Shown in pieces: positions 1 through 8,283 of a stretch of DNA of 51,723 nucleotides (position 1 is its first letter; each line of letters opens with the position of its first letter). The stretch is from Alphaproteobacteria bacterium (GTDB lineage Bacteria > Pseudomonadota > Alphaproteobacteria > Puniceispirillales > Puniceispirillaceae): contig JAKMFL010000034.1 of assembly GCA_022425485.1 (NCBI GenBank), positions 1-51,723 on the forward strand, read 5' to 3'. Under the pieces are notes generated by a model. It had not been told where the DNA came from and made no database searches. It worked only from the letters and a program-made list of their open reading frames with translations. A program made the position numbers and the translations under genes.

Positions 1-296
1 GGGAAAGCAATATTGTTACGCACCGACATATGCGGATAAAGCGCATAGGACTGGAACACCATCGCAAGGCCACGATTTGCAGGCGGTATCGTAGTTGTAT
101 CCTCACCATTGATAAGGATTTGCCCGCCGCTAACATCTTCTAGGCCCGCAATCAGCCGCAAAAGCGTGGATTTACCACACCCAGATGGGCCAACAAAGAC
201 AACAAATTCGCCTTCCTCAATTTCGAGATCAAGAGGCGGAATAACTTCAATATCACCAAAACGTTTTGATACTTGGTTTAATTGTATCTGTTTCAT
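1..296 (-). CDS. smoK: Polyol ABC transporter ATP-binding protein, partial (cut by window edge)
   Basis: This is the first ~98 residues of a MalK/UgpC-type ATPase; the rest lies beyond the left edge. The start ATG is at 294-296 and the protein begins [14 protein letters not shown]. The Walker A motif GPSGCGKST and the Q-loop stretch [10 protein letters not shown] are both intact, as is usual for carbohydrate importers of the CUT1 family. It follows the permease gene at 307 by 10 bases on the same strand, so it is the last visible gene of the smoEFG operon. Its role is to power polyol import from the cytoplasmic face of the inner membrane. The polyol assignment comes from the binding protein, not from this fragment. 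The family call is secure. Confidence 0.9.
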   Translation of the reverse strand, partial: MKQIQLNQVSKRFGDIEVIPPLDLEIEEGEFVVFVGPSGCGKSTLLRLIAGLEDVSGGQILINGEDTTTIPPANRGLAMVFQSYALYPHMSVRNNIAF

Positions 297-306
297 CTCT
301 ATCTTC

Positions 307-1137
307 CTATTTAACCGCGCCGAAGGTTAGGCCACGAACAAGTTGCTTTTGGCTGAACCAGCCCATAATCAGGATAGGCGTAATAGCCATCACAGAAGCT
401 GCGCTAAGCTTTGCATAGAACAACCCTTCTGGGCTGGAATAGCTGGCAATGAAAGCGGTTAGTGGTGCTGCTTTTGCAGCAGTCAGGTTCAGCGTCCAGA
501 ACGCTTCATTCCACGCTAGAATTACATTTAATAAGACAGTAGAAGCAATGCCGGGTATCGCCATTGGCGTTAACACATATAACAATTCTGAGCGCAGGCT
601 AGCCCCGTCCATTCGCGCTGCCTCTAAAATTTCAACCGGAATTTCCCTAAAATAGGTATAGAGCATCCAGACGATAATCGGCAGGTTTATCAGCATTAAC
701 ACGACCACTAGCCCGGTACGGCTATCTAGCAAACCCATCTCAATGAAAAGCAGGTAAATCGGATAGAGCACACCAACTGCTGGCAGCATCTTGGTAGAGA
801 GCATCCACATCAATATGCCTCTGGTTCGCTTGGAAGGCACAAAGGCCATTGACCATGCCGCCGGAACTGCCACCAAAACACCAAGCAATGTAGACCCCAC
901 CGCGATAATAACCGAGTTGGTGAAATGTTTAAAATAGTCCGAACGATCTTGTACCACCGCATAGCTTTCGAGCGTCCATGCAGAGGTTAGCACTTCTAAA
1001 GGCGTGCTAATGGCGTCCCCTTCTGTTTTAAAAGACAGAACAAAAATCCAGAAAATCGGAAAGAAGATGACCATGCCCACAGCCCATGCGAGCAGGGTAT
1101 TAAATAATTTCCGGCGAGGGGTAACAGCTCTAGCCAT
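307..1137 (-). CDS. smoG: Polyol ABC transporter permease, MalG/SmoG type
   Basis: A 276-residue inner-membrane permease of the binding-protein-dependent transport family. It has a hydrophobic first helix near residues 13-36, several further helices, and the cytoplasmic EAA loop [13 protein letters not shown] that docks on the ATPase. Length is normal for MalG-type permeases. It lies 12 bases after the smoF stop and 10 bases before the ATPase start on the same strand, so it is clearly co-transcribed. Together with smoF it forms the transmembrane channel. The substrate is inferred from the adjacent SmoE-like binding protein: sorbitol, mannitol or a related polyol. Confidence 0.88.
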   Translation of the reverse strand: MARAVTPRRKLFNTLLAWAVGMVIFFPIFWIFVLSFKTEGDAISTPLEVLTSAWTLESYAVVQDRSDYFKHFTNSVIIAVGSTLLGVLVAVPAAWSMAFVPSKRTRGILMWMLSTKMLPAVGVLYPIYLLFIEMGLLDSRTGLVVVLMLINLPIIVWMLYTYFREIPVEILEAARMDGASLRSELLYVLTPMAIPGIASTVLLNVILAWNEAFWTLNLTAAKAAPLTAFIASYSSPEGLFYAKLSAASVMAITPILIMGWFSQKQLVRGLTFGAVK

Positions 1138-1149
1138 AATTCACGCTCC

Positions 1150-2016
1150 TCACTTATCCAGATTCTTGCCGACAATCCGCATTAAGAAGATCGCCACAAT
1201 ATTTGCTAAAATAATCGCATACACCCCGCCTGCTGAGCCAAGCCCAACATTTTGGCTTTCCAGCACCCGCTGAAAAATCAGATAGGTCAGAGTTTTGGTT
1301 CCAAACGCGCCTGCAGTAGTTACAAAAATCTCTGCAAAAATAGATAACAGGAAAATCGTTTGAATAAGCACCACAACGGTAATGGCCCGGGCCAGATGGG
1401 GCAGAATAATGTGCCAAAACCGGCGCAACGGCTTTGCCCCATCCATCTCAGCCGCTTCCAACTGTTCTGAATCCAGAGACTGAATAGCGGTGAGTAAAAT
1501 AAGCGTTGCAAAAGGCAGCCATTGCCAGCTGACAATCATCACCAAGGAAGGCAAGGAGGCCTGTGATAGCCATTGTATCGGCTCTGCCCCAAAGGCACGC
1601 CACATATGCGCAAAAAAGCCATTCACCGGATCCATAAACATATTTTTCCAGACCAGTCCTGAAACAGTAGGCATCACAAAGAAAGGCGCGATAACAAGGA
1701 TACGGACTACCCCCTGCCCCCATAGCGGCTGATCCAGCAATAGCGCCAGTAAAATACCGATGACCACCGTAATAAACAGCACCCCGCCAACAATAATTAG
1801 CGTTGTGGCAACCGCTGGCCAAAAAGAGCTAGAAGAAATAAAGCGGACATAATTATCAAAGCCAACCCAGCCAAGGTCACCCCCTCGAAGAGGCAGGTAT
1901 TTCCTGAACGAAAAATATAGCGTCATCGTCAAGGGAACTAGCATCCAGCCAAGAAGCAATATTGTCGCTGGTGCGATCATCAATCTGGCTATGGATCGGG
2001 AATGCTGCGTAGCCAC
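1150..2016 (-). CDS. smoF: Polyol ABC transporter permease, MalF/SmoF type
   Basis: A 288-residue inner-membrane permease. The frame stays open to 2100, but I place the start at the GTG at 2014-2016. It has a good GGAGG seven bases upstream and gives a protein starting at ATQHSRSIARLMIAP just before the first transmembrane helix. The longer version would add an unlikely tail. The EAA loop reads EQLEAAEMDGAKPL. This is the partner of smoG in the polyol importer. The gap to the upstream smoE stop is about 130 bases and contains a strong stem-loop (2104-2131). Family assignment is firm; substrate is inferred from the binding protein. Confidence 0.86.
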   Translation of the reverse strand: MATQHSRSIARLMIAPATILLLGWMLVPLTMTLYFSFRKYLPLRGGDLGWVGFDNYVRFISSSSFWPAVATTLIIVGGVLFITVVIGILLALLLDQPLWGQGVVRILVIAPFFVMPTVSGLVWKNMFMDPVNGFFAHMWRAFGAEPIQWLSQASLPSLVMIVSWQWLPFATLILLTAIQSLDSEQLEAAEMDGAKPLRRFWHIILPHLARAITVVVLIQTIFLLSIFAEIFVTTAGAFGTKTLTYLIFQRVLESQNVGLGSAGGVYAIILANIVAIFLMRIVGKNLDK

Positions 2017-2103
2017 GGCCAAGCCTCCAAGCGTCCAAGAGATAAATCTTATGACAGTATCGTCAGAAGAATAAATAAAAGAATGAGGATGTAGAAACAA
2101 ATA

Positions 2104-2131
2104 AGGGGAAGGGATAAAAACCCCTTCCCCT
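2104..2131 (-). promoter_or_regulatory. Intercistronic stem-loop between smoE and smoF
   Basis: A perfect 10-bp inverted repeat (AGGGGAAGGG / CCCTTCCCCT) with an 8-base loop lies 15 bases after the smoE stop codon. No U-tract follows on the minus strand, so it is more likely an mRNA 3'-end stabiliser or partial attenuator than a full terminator. That would let the binding protein be made in excess over the membrane genes, as known for malE-malF type operons. Confidence 0.65.
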
Positions 2132-2145
2132 CGAGGAAGAAATGC

Positions 2146-3450
2146 CTAGCGGTAGCCTGCAGCTTCCATTGCGTCGTTTGTCAGAGCCTGTGCTTTAGCA
2201 AGCGCTTCTGCAACAGTTTGCTGACCTGCGTAAGCAGCAGAGAATTCCTGGCTTACTTCAGTTGCGATACCAGCAAATTCTGGGATAGCAGCGAACTGAA
2301 CACCCACATATGGGCTTGGGTCAACTGTTGAGTTGTTTGGATCAGCTGACAAGATTGAGTCCAATGTCATCTGTGCGAAAGGAACTTTCTTGTAGTTCGC
2401 ATTTTCATACAATGATGTACGCGCACCTGGAGGTACGTTTGCCCAACCTTCTTTTGATGCAACCAGCTCAATATAGCCGTTTGATGTGGCCCACTCGATG
2501 AACTGCTTGGCAGCTGCTTCTTTTTGTGTGCCAGCTGGGATGGCCAATGCCCATGCCCATAGCCAGTTAGAGCGAACGCCCATGCCGTTATCCGGTGCTA
2601 GCGCAAAGCCAACCTTGTCTGCAACAGTTGAATCCTTCGGGTTTGTTACGAAAGAAGCTGCTACTGTAGCATCAATCCACATGCCGCACTTGCCCTGTTG
2701 GAACAGAGAAAGATTTTCGTTGAAGCCGTTTGTGGCATAACCAGCCGGCCCGGCATCTGTCATCATGTTTACAAAGAAGTTCAGTGTGTCTGACCACTCT
2801 CTTGAATCAAACTGAGCATTCCAGTTTTCGTCGAACCAACGTGCGCCGAATGAGTTAGACATAGCGGTGATGAATGCGCCGCCTTCACCCCAACCAGCCT
2901 TACCACGCAGGCAGATACCGTTGATGTCGTTATCACGATCTGTCATTTCACGTGCAGCTTTAGCAATGAATGACCAAGATGGTGCGTCTGGCATGGTTAG
3001 ACCCGCTTTTTTCATCAGGTCAGCACGATACATGATCATGGAGCTTTCACCGTAGAAAGGCGCAGCAAACATGGTACCATTATAGCTTAGACCACCAGAC
3101 ATTGCAGGCAGAATATCAGCAGCATTATACTCAGCGCTCAGGTCATCCAGTGGCACTAGCCAGCCGTTTTTGCCCCAAATCGGTGTTTCATACATGCCAA
3201 TTGTCATGATGTCGAATGCACCACCTTTTGTGGTGATATCGGTTGTTACGCGCTGACGAAGCACGTTTTCTTCCAATGTTACCCATTCAACTTTGTGACC
3301 GGTCTTTGCCGTAAAATCGTCTGTTAGACCCTGCATCCGAATCATATCGCCATTGTTAACAGTGGCGATAGTCAATGTTTCAGCATAAGCAACACCAGAC
3401 GCCATAAGCGTCGCTGCAGCTGCGGCTGAAATAAGTTTATTGAAACGCAT
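2146..3450 (-). CDS. smoE: Polyol ABC transporter substrate-binding protein
   Basis: A 434-residue periplasmic solute-binding protein. The first ~23 residues are a Sec signal peptide ending ASGVAYA. The mature start LTIATVNNGDMIRMQGLTD strongly resembles sorbitol/mannitol-binding proteins of the SmoE/MtlE group, whose members bind hexitols. The ATG has a strong GGAGG eight bases upstream. It heads an operon with two permeases and an ATPase. A putative operator (3514-3527) lies 64 bases upstream, and a LacI-type regulator gene follows further upstream on the same strand. Which polyol it binds cannot be read from sequence; mannitol, sorbitol and arabitol are all possible. Confidence 0.86.
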   Translation of the reverse strand: MRFNKLISAAAAATLMASGVAYAETLTIATVNNGDMIRMQGLTDDFTAKTGHKVEWVTLEENVLRQRVTTDITTKGGAFDIMTIGMYETPIWGKNGWLVPLDDLSAEYNAADILPAMSGGLSYNGTMFAAPFYGESSMIMYRADLMKKAGLTMPDAPSWSFIAKAAREMTDRDNDINGICLRGKAGWGEGGAFITAMSNSFGARWFDENWNAQFDSREWSDTLNFFVNMMTDAGPAGYATNGFNENLSLFQQGKCGMWIDATVAASFVTNPKDSTVADKVGFALAPDNGMGVRSNWLWAWALAIPAGTQKEAAAKQFIEWATSNGYIELVASKEGWANVPPGARTSLYENANYKKVPFAQMTLDSILSADPNNSTVDPSPYVGVQFAAIPEFAGIATEVSQEFSAAYAGQQTVAEALAKAQALTNDAMEAAGYR

Positions 3451-3513
3451 TTTGTTCCTCCGTTATGTTGAAGCGCAAGTGGAACAAAAACCTTTGCTCG
3501 CGTCAATATTTTT

Positions 3514-3527
3514 TTAACGCGCGTAAA
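3514..3527. promoter_or_regulatory. Putative LacI-family operator upstream of smoE
   Basis: TTAACGCGCGTAAA is a near-palindrome with one mismatched pair and a central CG step, typical of LacI-family operators. It sits 64 bases upstream of the smoE start. A copy differing at one base lies at 4666-4679 in the intergenic region shared by the lacI-type gene and gap. The repetition in both control regions is the main support. Confidence 0.55.
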
Positions 3528-3562
3528 TAAATGATTATTTATCAATATGGTTTTTTTTAAAT

Positions 3563-4594
3563 TTAAGCGGAATCGCGCATAATTAGCCGCGCAGCAAACA
3601 CTGTTTCTTGCCGCTTTTCGAGACGACCGCCAGATTCGATCAACTGAAATAACGTTGAAAGGGCGTAATCAGATACGGATTCATAATCATGTGCGGCCGT
3701 CGTCAAAGACGGGCAGGTATAGCGTGCATAGGGATGGTCATCATGTGAGGCTACCCGGATAGAGCAGCCTTCATCACGGCCAACCGATATCCCTAATTCA
3801 TGGCAAGCGGATAGAAAACCAATAGCCAGCCGGTCATTACTGCAAAGCACAGTGTTAGTTGGCAGAGCCTTTTCTTGTAATATTTTCAAAGCGCCCTGCC
3901 GGCCAATTTCCTCAAAACTCCAGCCTTTGCCATCAATTTTGATAATGTGCGGCTCTAGGTTTAATCTGTTCATAATCTCAAGATAGGCCAGACGCCGTTT
4001 ATTCGCATTCGGATTGGCTGGGTCTTTCATCTCAAAAAAACAAGGCACATTGCCTGTTCGGCTAAGATACTCAACCGTTTGCGACACAAAGCTGAAATTA
4101 TCTGACCCGACAAAAGCCGCCCCCACCCCTTCGATATTACTATCAAACAAAATGGTTGGCACATCATGGCAGAAGGCTTCAATATGCTTGCGATCAGAGG
4201 TACGTCCCAACGGTGCTAATAATACCCCTGCTGGTTTCAGCGAGCGCAAATTATCAAGAATAGTATTTTCTAAAGCCTGCTCCCCATGCGAGGAGAATAA
4301 AGATGGCGTAAAGCCTGCAGCGATACAGCGACGTTCCAACATCCGCGCAATTTCTGCAAAAAACGGATCTGCCAGATAGGGCACAACAATACCTATGGTC
4401 TTGGTTAATCGCCGATTTTGGTTAATTGCATAGATATTTGGGCGATAGTCATATTCCTTTAAGGCCGCTTCAATACGGTCACGGGTAGAAGGGCGCACAC
4501 TTTCTGGGTCGTTAAAATATTTAGAGACAGTTGGTCTTGAAACACCAATCAGCGCAGCAAATTCGGCCATATTTTTTATCTTATTATACCGCAT
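3563..4594 (-). CDS. LacI-family transcriptional regulator
   Basis: A 343-residue repressor-type protein. The N-terminal helix-turn-helix reads MAEFAALIGVSRPTVSKYFN and is followed by the hinge. The rest is a periplasmic-binding-protein-like effector domain. The frame is open to 4765, but the longer start would put ~57 non-homologous residues ahead of the DNA-binding domain, so I use the ATG at 4592-4594. Its ribosome-binding site is weak, so the exact start is uncertain. It lies between the polyol importer and the gap operon, and the two related motifs at 3514 and 4666 flank it. I infer that it senses a sugar or polyol and controls both operons and itself. Confidence 0.85.
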   Translation of the reverse strand: MRYNKIKNMAEFAALIGVSRPTVSKYFNDPESVRPSTRDRIEAALKEYDYRPNIYAINQNRRLTKTIGIVVPYLADPFFAEIARMLERRCIAAGFTPSLFSSHGEQALENTILDNLRSLKPAGVLLAPLGRTSDRKHIEAFCHDVPTILFDSNIEGVGAAFVGSDNFSFVSQTVEYLSRTGNVPCFFEMKDPANPNANKRRLAYLEIMNRLNLEPHIIKIDGKGWSFEEIGRQGALKILQEKALPTNTVLCSNDRLAIGFLSACHELGISVGRDEGCSIRVASHDDHPYARYTCPSLTTAAHDYESVSDYALSTLFQLIESGGRLEKRQETVFAARLIMRDSA

Positions 4595-4665
4595 AATATC
4601 TGAGCAGGTCCCTAGCAGAAACTTAAATTTGCTTGACAATTTCACCTTAACTATCGCACCTAATA

Positions 4666-4679
4666 TTAACGCGTGTAAA
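4666..4679. promoter_or_regulatory. Putative LacI-family operator in the lacI/gap divergent region
   Basis: TTAACGCGTGTAAA matches the smoE-proximal motif (3514-3527) at 13 of 14 positions. It lies 72 bases upstream of the regulator start and 138 bases upstream of gap, so it could control either gene or both. A TTGACA hexamer is present at 4633-4638, but no well-spaced -10 box follows it, so I do not call a promoter. Confidence 0.5.
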
Positions 4680-4816
4680 GTTTTGTGCAAGATAGGTTTA
4701 ACTTTTTTGAGAATGAACCAAGCCGTTTTCACCCTCGCAGAAGCAAGCGCACTGGCTAGTGGCACATTAAAAAAGGTGAAGCCACAAAAAAATAGGATGC
4801 TGGAAAGGCAAAAAAG

Positions 4817-5821
4817 ATGAGCTTAACATTCGCAATTAATGGATTCGGCCGTATTGGACGTAATGTGCTACGCGCTTATATTGAGCGCGGAAAAAACGTA
4901 TCGCAACTTGTGGCGATTAATGACCTAGCGCCAATTGAGCATGCCGCATTCCTGCTGGAATATGATAGCGTGCATGGCCATTTAAAGGCCGATATCCGCT
5001 ATGAAGGGGACGAGATTTATATCAATGACCTGCCGCCTATCCGCTATTGCCAAGAAGCCGACCCTGCCAAGCTAAACTGGAAAGAGCTAGGCGCGTCTAT
5101 TGTAATGGAATGCACCGGCCGCTTTGCCGCTGCCAAAGACGCAATGGCGCATATCAACGCTGGGGCCGCGCGCGTGTTAGTTTCTGCCCCCTCATCTGGG
5201 GCAGACCGAACCGTTGTTTATGGCATAAATCATGAAGATATCACCGAACAGGATATTATTATCTCAGCTGCATCCTGTACCACAAACTGTCTAGCCCCCA
5301 TGGCTAAGCTCGTGCATGAGGCGTGCGGCCTACAGCAAGGTTTTATGACCACTATCCATGCCTATACTGGCGATCAGCGCCTATTGGATGCTGAGCATAA
5401 AGATATGTATCGTGCACGTGCGGCGGCCAGCAATATGATCCCAACCACTACCGGCGCGGCCAAGGCGGTTGGTTTGGTACTGCCAGAATTAGAAGGCAAG
5501 CTAGATGGGGTAGCGATACGTGTACCAACCCCGAATGTGTCTGCTGTAGATCTGGTCTTTATGCCGATGCAGAAAACCAGCGAAGAGGCCTTGAACGCGT
5601 TATTTAAAGAAGCCTCAACTGGCGTGCTGAAAGGCGTCATGGATGTCACCGATAAACCGCTGGTTTCTAGCGACTTTAATCATTGCCCAGCATCTGTCAC
5701 TATGCATCTAGACCAGACAAAGGTGATGCCAGATGGTATGGTCAGATTGTTCGGCTGGTATGACAATGAATGGGGCTTTTCTAACCGTATGCTGGATATT
5801 GCAAGCCTTTTAAAGGCGTAA
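4817..5821 (+). CDS. gap: Type I glyceraldehyde-3-phosphate dehydrogenase
   Basis: A 334-residue cytoplasmic glycolytic enzyme that oxidises glyceraldehyde-3-phosphate to 1,3-bisphosphoglycerate. It shows the N-terminal NAD-binding GFGRIGR motif, Asp at ~36 in AINDLAP (expected for NAD preference), and the catalytic cysteine (~154) in SAASCTTNC. The C-terminal region WYDNEWGFSNRM is also typical. The ATG is preceded by GGAAAGG eight bases upstream. It is the first gene of an operon with pyruvate kinase (21 bases later) and a fructokinase-like gene, and it is divergent from the lacI-type regulator. This grouping with a sugar-import regulator suggests sugar-inducible expression. Confidence 0.97.
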   Translation: MSLTFAINGFGRIGRNVLRAYIERGKNVSQLVAINDLAPIEHAAFLLEYDSVHGHLKADIRYEGDEIYINDLPPIRYCQEADPAKLNWKELGASIVMECTGRFAAAKDAMAHINAGAARVLVSAPSSGADRTVVYGINHEDITEQDIIISAASCTTNCLAPMAKLVHEACGLQQGFMTTIHAYTGDQRLLDAEHKDMYRARAAASNMIPTTTGAAKAVGLVLPELEGKLDGVAIRVPTPNVSAVDLVFMPMQKTSEEALNALFKEASTGVLKGVMDVTDKPLVSSDFNHCPASVTMHLDQTKVMPDGMVRLFGWYDNEWGFSNRMLDIASLLKA

Positions 5822-5842
5822 AAAAAATTAGGGGGGTTGCAG

Positions 5843-7258
5843 GTGCAACGCGCAACAAAAATAATTGCTACCTTAGGGCCAGCATCCGCAACCGCAGAGG
5901 TGCTTGAGGCGTTAGCAAAAGCAGGGGCTAATCTATTTCGCCTAAACTTTAGCCATGGCAGCCATGATGACCATGCAGAGCGGGTAAAAACCATCCGCGC
6001 ACTAGAAAAAAAACTGGGGCGCAGGATAGGTATTCTAGCCGATTTACAAGGCCCTAAATTCCGTATTGGCGCCCTAGAAGCCCCGATTGAACTGACCAAG
6101 GGCCAAATGCTGTGCTTATATCTGCCAGACACGAAACTGCCCGATGCAAGCGCGGGCATGACAGCCATACCATTGCCGCATGTCGAAATTTTTGAAGCGC
6201 TGGCTCCCAATTCCCTGATATTGATGGATGATGGTAAAATCAGACTTTCTGTGAAGAAATTAAGCGCTGAATATGCGATTGCAGAGGTGATGCAAGCCAG
6301 CATGCTTTCCAGCAAAAAAGGCGTTAATCTTCCAGATGCACAGCTGGATATCTCACCACTGACACCGAAAGATATAATTGATTTAGATTTTGCCCTATCG
6401 CAAGGGGTAGATTATATCGCGCTTTCATTTGTTCAGAAGGCAAGTGATATTCTAGAGGCAAAAAGCAAAATAGCTGGACGGGCACAGATTGTTGCCAAAA
6501 TCGAAAAGCCCTCGGCACTAGATGAAATTGACGATATTATTCATGCCTCAGATGCGGTTATGGTAGCGCGCGGCGATTTGGGCGTTGAAAGCCCAGCAGA
6601 ACAAGTCCCCGCTATCCAGAAAAGACTGATAGCTAAATGCCGGCGCGTTGGCAAACCCGTTATTATCGCCACACAAATGCTGGAAAGCATGATTTCCTCT
6701 GGCACCCCTACAAGAGCCGAAGCCTCAGACGTTGCAGGCGCCGTATTTGAGGGCACAGACGCCATTATGCTTTCAGCTGAAACCGCTGCGGGTAGCTATC
6801 CGGTGGAAGCGGTCACCATGATGGATAGAATTGCCCGTGCAGCCGAAAACCATATTTTTAATCATCCCGAAGATGGCCCTGCAGAGATGGAGGTTGAACC
6901 ATCTGTTTATCATGCGGTGGCCGAAGCGGCCGTTAGACTAGCCGACACCATTGACGCGGCCGCAATTGTTGCCTTTACCGCGTCTGGCAATACCGCTGTT
7001 CGGCTGGCCAGAGAACGCCCAAGGCGTCCACTGATGGTATTATGCCCTGATATTGATGTAGAGCGCAGATTAACCCTACTCTGGGGCGCGATAAGCGCAC
7101 ATCAAGAAGAAGCCCTATATGAAGAGGCGGTCAATGCGGCTGTAGATATCATCAAACAAAAGGGTCTTGCCAAAACAGGCCAGTCAATTGTTATGGTCTC
7201 TGGCATGCCCTTTGGCATATCGGGGACAACCAACGCCCTGCGGGTGGTAGATATATAG
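5843..7258 (+). CDS. pyk: Pyruvate kinase
   Basis: A 471-residue cytoplasmic enzyme converting phosphoenolpyruvate and ADP to pyruvate and ATP. Visible motifs are RLNFSHG, ADLQGPKFRIG, the active-site KIEKPSALDEID, MVARGDLGVE and TQMLESMI. The C-terminal allosteric domain is present, so the protein is full length. There is no ATG at the 5' end. I choose GTG at 5843 because an uninterrupted G-run (5831-5836) lies six bases before it. An in-frame TTG at 5837 abuts the G-run and is less likely. It sits between gap and the PfkB-type kinase in one transcription unit. Confidence 0.95.
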   Translation: MQRATKIIATLGPASATAEVLEALAKAGANLFRLNFSHGSHDDHAERVKTIRALEKKLGRRIGILADLQGPKFRIGALEAPIELTKGQMLCLYLPDTKLPDASAGMTAIPLPHVEIFEALAPNSLILMDDGKIRLSVKKLSAEYAIAEVMQASMLSSKKGVNLPDAQLDISPLTPKDIIDLDFALSQGVDYIALSFVQKASDILEAKSKIAGRAQIVAKIEKPSALDEIDDIIHASDAVMVARGDLGVESPAEQVPAIQKRLIAKCRRVGKPVIIATQMLESMISSGTPTRAEASDVAGAVFEGTDAIMLSAETAAGSYPVEAVTMMDRIARAAENHIFNHPEDGPAEMEVEPSVYHAVAEAAVRLADTIDAAAIVAFTASGNTAVRLARERPRRPLMVLCPDIDVERRLTLLWGAISAHQEEALYEEAVNAAVDIIKQKGLAKTGQSIVMVSGMPFGISGTTNALRVVDI

Positions 7259-7296
7259 CGCATAGCGCAATATGTATTTTAGGGACTTGTTACAGC

Positions 7297-8256
7297 ATGA
7301 TTGCAGTTGGCGGCGAAAACTTAATTGATCTTGTTAGCACCTCTTCTAAGGAGGGGCTGCCTGTTTATATAGCGCATCCGGGCGGCTCTCCTTTTAATGT
7401 GGCGATGGCAGCAGGGCAGCAAGGCGCAAAAAGCTGCTATCTTACGCCCATCTCCTCTGACAAGCTTGGCGATCTCTTGGTAGCAAGGCTGGAGGCAGCA
7501 GGGGTTATGCTGGCAGGCGGAAGAAGCGATAAACCTTCCTCGCTTGCTGTGGTATCTATAGAAGATGGTATCCCCTCTTATGGGTTTTACCGCCGCGATA
7601 CAGCAGAACGCCAAGTAAGCACAGATTTTCTTAATCATATCACGCCAGATGAGGTGCAAATTCTGCATCTGGGATCAGCTGCCCTGATAGATGGCGAAGA
7701 TGCACAAGCTTGGGAGGCGGCATTTGTTAAACATCACCAAGCCGGGCGTGAAGGCGCCGCTGCATTGACTAGCCTTGACCCCAATATTCGGCCTTCGCTG
7801 GTTGCGGATGCGGATAGCTACCGGGCGCGTGTCAAACGGATGATGCAACATGCCGATATTCTGAAACTTAGTGATGAAGATTTGCACTGGCTCTATCCCA
7901 CCGCCACGCTGGAAGAGGGGTTTGAGGCTTGTATGCGCGATAGCAAGGCCGCGCTTACTGTGCTGACCAAAGGCGCTGATGGGATTATCGCGCAGGCTAG
8001 CGGCACGCCATTTGAAATACCGGCCCATAAAATTGATAATCTGGTGGATAGTGTTGGTGCGGGCGATACCTTTATGGCCAGCCTTTTGGTCTGGTGTAAC
8101 CACCATCAAATCACCAGCCGTTCAGCTCTGGAAAACCACTCAGAGGCGCAGATTAAACAGGCCCTGCAAAGAGCGGCTATTGCCGCCGCCCTAAATTGTC
8201 AGAAACAGGGCTGCCAGCCACCAAGCCGTCAGGAAATTGACCTAGCGTTAGGCTAA
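7297..8256 (+). CDS. PfkB-family carbohydrate kinase, probable fructokinase
   Basis: A 319-residue ribokinase/PfkB-fold kinase. The N-terminal GGENLIDLV and HPGGSPFNVA region resembles fructokinases. The C-terminal GAGDTF motif carries the catalytic Asp and the anion hole. It lies 38 bases after pyk on the same strand. A fructokinase fits well beside a hexitol importer: mannitol or sorbitol oxidised to fructose would be phosphorylated here and enter the glycolysis enzymes encoded next door. No polyol dehydrogenase is visible in the window part of the locus. Sugar specificity is inferred from similarity and context; another hexose or ketose is possible. Confidence 0.82.
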   Translation: MIAVGGENLIDLVSTSSKEGLPVYIAHPGGSPFNVAMAAGQQGAKSCYLTPISSDKLGDLLVARLEAAGVMLAGGRSDKPSSLAVVSIEDGIPSYGFYRRDTAERQVSTDFLNHITPDEVQILHLGSAALIDGEDAQAWEAAFVKHHQAGREGAAALTSLDPNIRPSLVADADSYRARVKRMMQHADILKLSDEDLHWLYPTATLEEGFEACMRDSKAALTVLTKGADGIIAQASGTPFEIPAHKIDNLVDSVGAGDTFMASLLVWCNHHQITSRSALENHSEAQIKQALQRAAIAAALNCQKQGCQPPSRQEIDLALG

Positions 8257-8283
8257 TACTGGGCACTAGGGTAATACTGGAGA

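Noticed and set aside
4633-4638. TTGACA as a -35 box for gap
   Set aside because: The only -10-like hexamer, TAATAT, is 22 bases away, too far for a standard promoter.
4629-4820. Open plus-strand frame in the lacI/gap intergenic region
   Set aside because: It covers the control region, has no family resemblance, and overlaps both the putative operator and the gap start.
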